From Nocardioides sp. (GTDB lineage: Bacteria > Actinomycetota > Actinomycetes > Propionibacteriales > Nocardioidaceae), in NCBI GenBank assembly GCA_021166815.1, contig JAJPEO010000254.1, forward strand, positions 1 through 21,359: DNA of 21,359 nucleotides. Direction: 5' to 3'. Shown one piece after another: positions 16,153 to 21,359 of the stretch; the first letter of the stretch is position 1; each line of letters opens with the position of its first letter. The position numbers and the translations under genes were made by a program. The notes under the pieces were generated by a model. The model made no database searches and was not told the DNA's origin. It was given only the letters and a program-made list of their open reading frames with translations.

Positions 16153-16156
16153 ATGT
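16151..16156 (+). promoter_or_regulatory. Probable -10 element of the LLM oxidoreductase operon
   Basis: TAATGT lies 7 bases before the ATG at 16164, and its first TA closes the operator palindrome. A weak -35 (TGGACC, 16128-16133) lies 17 bases upstream. A leaderless mRNA is predicted. Confidence 0.55.
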
Positions 16157-16163
16157 TGCGTCC

Positions 16164-17036
16164 ATGAGGTTCACCTACGCCGAGGCCATGACCCGCGCCG
16201 AGCTCTACGCGCCGCTGGCCCAGGCCGCCGAGGCGGCCGGCTACACCACGATGACGGTCGCGGACTCGCTGATCTACCCCGAGGTGTCGGACTCGACCTA
16301 TCCCTACACCGACACGGGCGACCGGGAGTTCCTGGAGGACAAGGAGTTCATCGAGACGATGGTGCTCGTCACGCACCTCGCGGCGGTGACGACGACCCTG
16401 CGCTTCTCGCCCTTCGTCCTCAAGCTCCCCGTGCGCCCGCCCGTGCTCGTCGCCAAGCAGGCGTCGTCGATCGCGTTCCTCTCGGGCGGCCGGCTCACCC
16501 TCGGCGTGGGCCTGTCCCCGTGGCCGGAGGACTTCGCGGCGATGGGCGTGCCGTGGGAGCGCCGCGGCCGGCGTACCGACGAGTGCATCGACATCATGCG
16601 CGGGCTGTGGAGCGGCGACTTCTTCTCCTACTCCGGGGAGTTCTTCCAGATCGAGTCGATGAAGCAGACCCCGGCGCCGCCCTCCCCCATCCCGCTGCTG
16701 GTCGGCGGGCACTCCGACGCGGCGCTGCGTCGGGCGGTGCTCAAGGGCGACGGCTGGATGCACGCCGGCGGCGACGGCGAGGAGCTCGACCGCCTGCTCG
16801 CCCGCCTCGCGGAGATCCGGCGCGCCGAGGGCGACACGCGCGAGGACTTCCAGGTCCACGTCATCAGCTACGACGCCTACACCCCCGACGGCATCAAGCG
16901 CCTCGAGGACAAGGGCGTCACCGACTGCATCGTCGGCTTCCGCGTGCCCTACGTGATGGGCCAGGACGACGAGCCCCTGGCGGACAAGGTGCGACACCTG
17001 GAGTCGTACGCCGAGTCCGTGATCGCGAAGGTGTGA
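16164..17036 (+). CDS. LLM-class F420-dependent oxidoreductase
   Basis: A 290-residue luciferase-like monooxygenase-fold protein. It shows the N-terminal barrel strand (MRFTYAEAM), the conserved RPPVLVAKQASSIAFLSGGRLTLGVG block (about 91-116) and the PLLVGGHSDAALRRAVLKGDGWM block (about 178-200), typical of F420-binding members. It probably transfers hydride between F420 and a carbon substrate such as an alcohol, ketone or enone. The ATG is fixed by the -10 hexamer 7 bases upstream. It is the first gene after the KstR-like operator and is followed by an overlapping DUF1214-like gene. In M. tuberculosis an LLM gene (Rv3520c) belongs to the KstR regulon; that parallel is from memory. Confidence 0.93.
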   Translation: MRFTYAEAMTRAELYAPLAQAAEAAGYTTMTVADSLIYPEVSDSTYPYTDTGDREFLEDKEFIETMVLVTHLAAVTTTLRFSPFVLKLPVRPPVLVAKQASSIAFLSGGRLTLGVGLSPWPEDFAAMGVPWERRGRRTDECIDIMRGLWSGDFFSYSGEFFQIESMKQTPAPPSPIPLLVGGHSDAALRRAVLKGDGWMHAGGDGEELDRLLARLAEIRRAEGDTREDFQVHVISYDAYTPDGIKRLEDKGVTDCIVGFRVPYVMGQDDEPLADKVRHLESYAESVIAKV

Positions 17037-18187
17037 GCGGGGTGTCGCTCGACGCGTTCCGCGAGGCCATCGCCGAGGCGGAGGGGCTGATCCGCAAACC
17101 GCCCTTCGAGGTGACCCCGGCCGAGCTGGCCGAGGGCCTCGACTACCTCGCCGGGTCGATCCGGTCCTCACTGCAGATGGCCTTCGACTACGACCTCGAC
17201 CACCCGGTGCTGGTCAACCCCACGCACCAGTACGCCCGGCAGGGCCTGGACAACCCCGACGCCATCTACTTCAACGCCCACCTCACCGAGGGCGCGTCGT
17301 ACGTCGTGTCGGGCCGGCGCGGCACCACCACCGACCTGTCCTTCCAGGTCATGGACGGCACCTACTCCGACACCGGCGCGCCGCAGTCCGTGGTCGCGTT
17401 CGACGACCGCGACCTCGAGGTCGGCCCCGACGGCTTCTTCGAGTGGCGCTTCGGCCCGGAGCTGGGGCTGCGGAAGGGGGCCACGCTCATCGTGCGCGAG
17501 GTGTACGACGACTGGGTCACCGAGGAGCGCGGCACCCTGCGCATCCAGCGCCTCGACACCGCCGGCATCCCCCGCGCCGCCGTCACCGAGGCGAGCGTGG
17601 AGAAGCGCTACGGCGTCGCCGCCACGATGCTCGTCGGCCGGATCAGGACGTGGTTCGCCTTCCCCGAGTGGTTCACCTACAAGGAGCCGGTCAACACGCT
17701 CACCGCACCCGCCTCGACGCCCGGCGGCCTGGCCTCGCAGTTCTCCTCCATCGGCCACTACTCCCTCACCCCGGACGAGGCGATGGTCGTGACGGTCCCC
17801 GCCTGCGCCGACGCTCCGTACCAGGCGATCCAGGTCGGGTCGAAGTGGTACGTCTCCACCGACTACGAGCACCACCAGACCTCGCTGACGCGCGCCCAGT
17901 CGCACCTCGACGCCGACGGGATGCTGCGCTACGTGGTCAGCGAGCGCGACCCCGGTGTGGCCAACTGGCTGGAGACCACCGGGCACGCCCAGGGCGTGAT
18001 GATGCTGCGCTGGCAGCGGGTCGCCAGGCCGCTCGGGCACGCCGACGGCCCCACGGTCGAGGTGGTGCCCTTCGACGAGCTGCGCTCGCGCGTGCCGGAG
18101 CTCGACGCCCAGGCGATCGGCCCCCTCGAGTGGCGGCGGCGGATCGAGGCGCGGCAGGTCGGCGTGGCGCGGCGCATGATCTCGTGA
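17033..18187 (+). CDS. DUF1214-like protein
   Basis: A 384-residue protein. The C-terminal third has a pattern like DUF1214: an SIGHYSLTPDEAMVV strand, QAIQVGSKWYVSTDY, DGMLRYVVSERDPGVANWLETTG and a final MMLRWQRVARP. The central part contains YVVSGRRGTTTDLSFQVMDGTY. No catalytic function is established for this family. The start is taken as GTG at 17033, overlapping the LLM stop (GTGA) as at other joints of this window; a GTG at 17042 is also possible and fits an upstream AAGG better. It is co-transcribed with the LLM oxidoreductase. Its size and neighbours recall Rv3531c, which lies next to SDR and sulfotransferase-like genes in M. tuberculosis; this is remembered, not compared. Confidence 0.85.
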   Translation: MSGVSLDAFREAIAEAEGLIRKPPFEVTPAELAEGLDYLAGSIRSSLQMAFDYDLDHPVLVNPTHQYARQGLDNPDAIYFNAHLTEGASYVVSGRRGTTTDLSFQVMDGTYSDTGAPQSVVAFDDRDLEVGPDGFFEWRFGPELGLRKGATLIVREVYDDWVTEERGTLRIQRLDTAGIPRAAVTEASVEKRYGVAATMLVGRIRTWFAFPEWFTYKEPVNTLTAPASTPGGLASQFSSIGHYSLTPDEAMVVTVPACADAPYQAIQVGSKWYVSTDYEHHQTSLTRAQSHLDADGMLRYVVSERDPGVANWLETTGHAQGVMMLRWQRVARPLGHADGPTVEVVPFDELRSRVPELDAQAIGPLEWRRRIEARQVGVARRMIS

Positions 18188-18224
18188 GCCCCGGCGCCGG
18201 GTGACGCCTGCAAGGATGAGGGGC

Positions 18225-19004
18225 ATGAACGTCCGCCTGAGCACGAACAAGGCCGCACTCGGAGGCCTGGCCACGACGGCGATCGGCGCCCTGGCCACCG
18301 CTCCGGGGAAGGTCACCCACGTCCTGCGCAAGCGCTACCCCACCGTAGCGGTCACCGGCATGACCGGCGTCGGGAAGTCCCGCCTGGCCGACCGCCTCGC
18401 GCGTCGCGCCGCCGCGAGCGACGACACGGCCGTCGGCTCGGCCGTGATGGAGCGGCGTACGCGCAGGACCTCGCGGATGCGCGGCTTCCGCTTCCGGGTC
18501 GTCCCGGGCGACAACGCCGCGACGCGCCTGGGCGCGCTCGACGAGGTCTTCCACGACGAGCCCGTCGACGGCGTCCTCCACGTGGTCGCCTGGGGTCATG
18601 CGACGCCGCGGCGCGCGGCCGGCACGACCGGGGCCGCTACGGCCAGCCGGGAGGCGCTGCTCGCCGCCGAGCTCGAGGACTGGACGATCACCGCCCACCG
18701 CATCGCGTCGCTGGCCGTGCGCCGCGACCAGCCGATCTGGTTGGTCATCGCGGTGACGAAGGCCGACCTCTACCCCGACCGGGTCGACGAGGCGGTGGCG
18801 TACTACTCCCCCGGCAGCGGCACGCCCTTCGGCGACAAGGTCGACGAGCTCCGCGCGCTGGCCGGAGGGGCGAAGCTCTCGATCGACGTGCTCCCCGTCT
18901 GCTCCCAGGGCGGCGACAAGCGCTCGCCCATGCCGACGAAGGCCTGCACGGCCCTCCTCGACAAGCTCGCCACCCGGCTGGAGCAGCTCAGCGGCCACGT
19001 CTGA
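18225..19004 (+). CDS. P-loop GTPase-like protein
   Basis: A 259-residue protein. A hydrophobic N-terminal stretch (about 10-27) precedes a P-loop GMTGVGKS at 45-52. A TKAD at 178-181 matches the guanine-specificity motif NKxD. The usual DxxG switch II motif is not seen; RVVPGD at 91-96 stands where it would be. It is therefore probably a small GTPase-like NTPase of unknown role, possibly membrane-associated. The ATG at 18225 is preferred because AAGGA lies 8 bases upstream; ATG 18216 and GTG 18201 are also in frame. The gene sits between the DUF1214-like gene and the SDR gene, with 37 and 39 bases on either side, and may not be functionally tied to them. Confidence 0.82.
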   Translation: MNVRLSTNKAALGGLATTAIGALATAPGKVTHVLRKRYPTVAVTGMTGVGKSRLADRLARRAAASDDTAVGSAVMERRTRRTSRMRGFRFRVVPGDNAATRLGALDEVFHDEPVDGVLHVVAWGHATPRRAAGTTGAATASREALLAAELEDWTITAHRIASLAVRRDQPIWLVIAVTKADLYPDRVDEAVAYYSPGSGTPFGDKVDELRALAGGAKLSIDVLPVCSQGGDKRSPMPTKACTALLDKLATRLEQLSGHV

Positions 19005-19019
19005 GGGTGGCCAGGTTCA

Positions 19020-19033
19020 TAGAACACGTTCTA
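19020..19033 (+). promoter_or_regulatory. KstR-like operator upstream of the SDR gene
   Basis: TAGAACACGTTCTA has perfect 6-base arms and fits TnnAACnnGTTnnA. It differs from the site at 16139-16152 at one central base only. It overlaps the first two bases of the -10 element, as the other site does. The whole intergenic gap is 39 bases, so operator and promoter fill it. Confidence 0.78.
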
Positions 19034-19037
19034 GTGT
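19032..19037 (+). promoter_or_regulatory. Probable -10 element of the SDR/sulfotransferase operon
   Basis: TAGTGT lies 6 bases before the ATG at 19044 with no Shine-Dalgarno sequence, predicting a leaderless mRNA. A weak -35 (TGGCCA) lies 18 bases upstream. Confidence 0.55.
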
Positions 19038-19043
19038 GACCCC

Positions 19044-19829
19044 ATGACGCTTCTCCAGGACAAGGTCGTCGTGCTCTCCGGGGTCGGGCCCGGGCTGGGG
19101 CGCGCCCTCGGCGAGGAGGCCGCGCGCATGGGCGCCCACCTCGTGCTCGTCTCCCGCACCGAGCGGCGCCTGGAGAAGATGGCCGACGTCGTACGCGGCC
19201 TCGGGCGACGCGCGCTGGTCGTGCCCACCGACATCACCGACGAGGCCGCGCGCCAGCGCCTCGTCGAGGCGGCGCTGGCCGAGTTCGGCCGGGTCGACGT
19301 GCTCGTCAACAACGCCTTCGGCATCCCCCCGATGGACCCGCTCACCTCCCTCGACGTCGACGCGCTGCGTGTCGCCAACGAGACCAACGTCTTCGCACCG
19401 CTGCGGCTGAGCGCGCTGTTCGCCGACGCGCTGGCGGCGGCCAAGGGCGCGATCGTCAACGTCAACTCGTGCGTGCTCTACCAGTCGCAGCCGGAGTTCG
19501 CCGGCTACAAGCTCAGCAAGGGCGCGCTCGCCCACCTCGCCAGCAGCCTCGCGACCGAGCTCGGGCCGCGCGGCATCCGCGTCAACTCGGTCGCGCCGTC
19601 CTACATCTACGAGGACGTCAACAAGGCCTACTTCGACTGGATCGCCGCCGAGACCGGCCGCACCCACGAGGAGGTCTACGCCGAGAAGGCCGAGCCGACC
19701 GACCTCAAGCGCCTGGCCACGCCCGACGAGGTGGCGCGCGCGGCGCTCTTCCTCGCCAGCGACCTGGCCAGCGCGGTGACCGGCCAGATCCTCAACGTCG
19801 ACTGCGGTGAGTTCCATGCTGGGGCGTGA
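19044..19829 (+). CDS. Short-chain dehydrogenase/reductase (SDR)
   Basis: A 261-residue classical SDR. The cofactor motif GxxxGxG is GVGPGLG at 13-19, with SRTERR (37-42) after strand 2 suggesting possible NADP preference. The NNAG motif appears as VNNAFG (88-93). The catalytic residues are Ser142 and Tyr155 with Lys159 (YKLSK). The C-terminal ATPDEVARAALFLASDLASAVTGQ and the following NVDCG strand are typical. It should oxidise or reduce a hydroxyl or keto group, here plausibly on a steroid or acyl intermediate given the KstR-like operator. The promoter and operator lie directly upstream. Its end overlaps the sulfotransferase-like gene. By size and neighbour it resembles Rv3530c, from memory. 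Confidence 0.94.
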   Translation: MTLLQDKVVVLSGVGPGLGRALGEEAARMGAHLVLVSRTERRLEKMADVVRGLGRRALVVPTDITDEAARQRLVEAALAEFGRVDVLVNNAFGIPPMDPLTSLDVDALRVANETNVFAPLRLSALFADALAAAKGAIVNVNSCVLYQSQPEFAGYKLSKGALAHLASSLATELGPRGIRVNSVAPSYIYEDVNKAYFDWIAAETGRTHEEVYAEKAEPTDLKRLATPDEVARAALFLASDLASAVTGQILNVDCGEFHAGA

Positions 19830-20961
19830 GCGGGCCGACGTCGGGTCGTACGACGACATCGTCGCGGCGGCCGTGCGCACCACGGGCCTCGACGACTTCG
19901 GCGGCAGCGAGCACGAGGAGGGGTTGCGCCTCCTCGTCGACGACCTCGGCTCGAGTGCGGCCGGACTGACCGGAGTGGGCAACCACCGCAAGCGGGCCGA
20001 CGTCAAGGGCGTGCTGGTCGCGCGCCTCATGGCCGAGCAGGGCTTCAAGGACCACCCTGCCCACGCCGACGTGCCGATCGAGGCACCGGTCTTCGTGACC
20101 GGGCTGCCGCGCTCGGGGACCACGCTCGTGCAGCGCCTGCTCACCGCCGACCCCCACGCGCAGGGCCTGGAGCAGTGGCTGGCCGACCTGCCGCAGCCGC
20201 GCCCGCCCCGCGAGACCTGGGACGACCACCCGATCTTCAGCGCGATGCAGGCGGGCTACCAGGCCTTCCACGAGGCCAACCCCGAGCTCGCCGGCATCCA
20301 CTACTCCGACGCCTCGACCCACGAGGAGTGCTGGCGGTTGCTCCAGCAGGCCGGGACGTCGGTGGCGTGGGAGACCCAGGCCCACGTGCCGCGCTACTCC
20401 GCGTGGCTGCAGCAGGCCGACTGGGTGCCGGCCTACCGCCGCCACCGCCGCCTGCTCCAGCTCATCGGCCTCCACGACGCCGACAAGCGGTGGGTGCTCA
20501 AGAACCCCAGCCACCTCGTCGCGATCGACGCCCTGCTCGAGGTCTACCCCGACGCCCGGATCGTCGTGACCCACCGCGACCCGGTCGAGTGCGTGGCCTC
20601 GATGTGCTCGCTGGCGGAGGCCTCGACGCGCGGGCAGTCGACGACGTTCGTGGGCGAGACCATCGGCCGCACCCAGCTCGACCTGCTGGCCCGCGAGCAG
20701 GCGGCGTACCTCCGCAGCCGCGAACGCGCCGGCGAGGACCGCTTCGTCGACGTCTCCTACACCGACCTCGTCGCCGACCCGATCGGCACGATCGCCGCGG
20801 TGCACGAGGCCTTCGGCCTGCCGTGGGACGCGACGGCCGCCGACGCCGTCCGGCGCGAGCACGACCTCACGCGGCAGGGTCCGCGGGCCCCCCGGCACGC
20901 CTACGACCTGGCCGACTTCGGCCTCACCGAGGCCGAGGTGCGGGACCGCCTGACCGCCTGA
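19816..20961 (+). CDS. Sulfotransferase-fold protein
   Basis: A 381-residue member of the sulfotransferase family. The 5'-phosphosulfate-binding loop is TGLPRSGTTLVQ at 95-106 and the 3'-phosphate-binding region is HRDPVECVASMCSL at 253-266. KNPSHL at 229-234 is a further family motif. The family transfers sulfate from PAPS to hydroxyls, but this actinobacterial branch has not, to my knowledge, been shown to do so, and might use another chemistry. The start is taken at ATG 19816 behind GGTGAG; a GTG at 19807 is also in frame. Either way it overlaps the SDR gene, so the two are coupled. The SDR-sulfotransferase pair matches the order I recall for Rv3530c-Rv3529c. Confidence 0.92.
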   Translation: MLGRERADVGSYDDIVAAAVRTTGLDDFGGSEHEEGLRLLVDDLGSSAAGLTGVGNHRKRADVKGVLVARLMAEQGFKDHPAHADVPIEAPVFVTGLPRSGTTLVQRLLTADPHAQGLEQWLADLPQPRPPRETWDDHPIFSAMQAGYQAFHEANPELAGIHYSDASTHEECWRLLQQAGTSVAWETQAHVPRYSAWLQQADWVPAYRRHRRLLQLIGLHDADKRWVLKNPSHLVAIDALLEVYPDARIVVTHRDPVECVASMCSLAEASTRGQSTTFVGETIGRTQLDLLAREQAAYLRSRERAGEDRFVDVSYTDLVADPIGTIAAVHEAFGLPWDATAADAVRREHDLTRQGPRAPRHAYDLADFGLTEAEVRDRLTA

Positions 20962-21018
20962 TCCACGCCCTCGTGAGACGCAGGTTTGAGACCGCGTCGA
21001 TCGGGGCACATACGCCTC

Positions 21019-21306
21019 ATGACGGAGGAGATGAGGATCCCCGAGGGGTTGTTGAGGACCATCAACAGCGACCTCGAGGACGCCCGCACTGCGGTGGAGA
21101 AGGCCCTCACGGCAGTCGAGACTCCCCCCGACCAGGGCCCGTGGCACGGCATCCTCGAGCGCGCGCACGTGCTGCTCGTCGAGGGCGCCGAGCAGGTCGA
21201 GCGCCGCCTGCGCCACGTCGGCGGGGCCATCGAGGACTGGGTCGCCGACGTCAACGATGCCGACCGGTCGGCCGCCGCCACCGGGAAGCGCCCGGTGGCC
21301 CAGTGA
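21019..21306 (+). CDS. Small helical protein, possibly type VII secretion-related
   Basis: A 95-residue, probably all-helical protein. Residues 7-30 form one charged helix and 50-83 a second (LERAHVLLVEGAEQVERRLRHVG), separated by a turn with PPDQGPW. The tail VADVNDADRSAA recalls the D..A ending of EspC-like type VII secretion proteins, but there is no WxG motif and the likeness is weak. The start at ATG 21019 lacks a good ribosome-binding site; the in-frame ATG at 21031 has a purine run too close to it. Its stop overlaps a GTG start (GTGA) of a gene leaving the window, which would fit a small protein paired with a larger secreted partner. Confidence 0.65.
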   Translation: MTEEMRIPEGLLRTINSDLEDARTAVEKALTAVETPPDQGPWHGILERAHVLLVEGAEQVERRLRHVGGAIEDWVADVNDADRSAAATGKRPVAQ

Positions 21307-21359
21307 CCCGGATCGCCGCCCCCGACCCGTGCGGGATCCGCGGCGGCGCCGACGGCTTC
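21303..21359 (+). CDS. Start of a coupled downstream gene, cut by the window edge
   Basis: A GTG at 21303 overlaps the preceding stop by four bases and the frame stays open for the 19 codons to the window end (begins MTRIAAPDPCGIRGG). The four-base overlap is the usual junction in this window, which supports a real gene. Too little is present to identify it. Confidence 0.5.
   Translation, partial: MTRIAAPDPCGIRGGADGF

Noticed and set aside
15927..18331. Minus-strand frames of 414 and 387 codons opposite the LLM and DUF1214-like genes
   Set aside because: The plus-strand genes have family motifs, a coupled junction and a promoter; the opposite frames are shadows.
19017..21216. Minus-strand frames of 375 and 474 codons opposite the SDR and sulfotransferase-like genes
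   Set aside because: Both plus-strand genes show full catalytic or cofactor motifs; the antisense products have none.

Overview
The window is one continuous, very GC-rich stretch of an actinobacterial chromosome. The codon third positions are strongly G/C, GTG starts are frequent, and several genes appear to lack a leader. The heat-shock operon has the actinobacterial order dnaK-grpE-dnaJ-hspR with a HAIR operator. F420-type oxidoreductases and KstR-like operators point to a soil actinomycete such as a Nocardioides relative; that genus is an inference from gene content. No tRNA, rRNA, CRISPR array, insertion sequence or phage gene was seen. No gene-free stretch exceeds 300 bases; the longest is the 230-base dnaK upstream region.

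Left part (1-5270, minus strand): the dnaK-grpE-dnaJ-hspR chaperone operon, read from a promoter region with a HAIR inverted repeat and a SigH-like element. A lipoprotein gene follows with its own promoter. A strong RNA hairpin separates grpE from dnaJ.

Middle (5274-9643, minus strand): a five-gene operon in which every junction is a 4-base overlap. In order it encodes a class I methyltransferase, a haem-oxygenase-like iron redox enzyme, a CDGSH iron-sulfur protein, an ABC1/UbiB-type kinase and a GNAT acetyltransferase. It looks like an uncharacterised redox module. Diverging from it on the plus strand are a secreted SGNH hydrolase and an aldo/keto reductase, separated by a 78-base imperfect palindrome. 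Next come an M3 metallopeptidase (minus) and a divergent MFS transporter (plus). The MFS gene overlaps, tail to tail, a gene for a membrane-anchored surface protein.

Right part (15217-20961): a probable steroid or lipid catabolism cluster. A SnoaL-like protein and a Ddn-type F420 oxidoreductase (minus) diverge from an LLM F420 oxidoreductase and a DUF1214-like protein (plus). After a P-loop GTPase gene come an SDR and a sulfotransferase-fold protein. The divergent promoter and the SDR promoter each carry a 14-bp palindrome fitting the KstR consensus TnnAACnnGTTnnA, placed identically over the -10 element. The right edge holds a small helical protein gene and the start of a coupled downstream gene.

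The most notable points are the paired KstR-like operators, the fully overlapping five-gene redox operon, three different large palindromes just after stop codons, and the recurring -10 hexamer 6-7 bases before start codons without a Shine-Dalgarno sequence.
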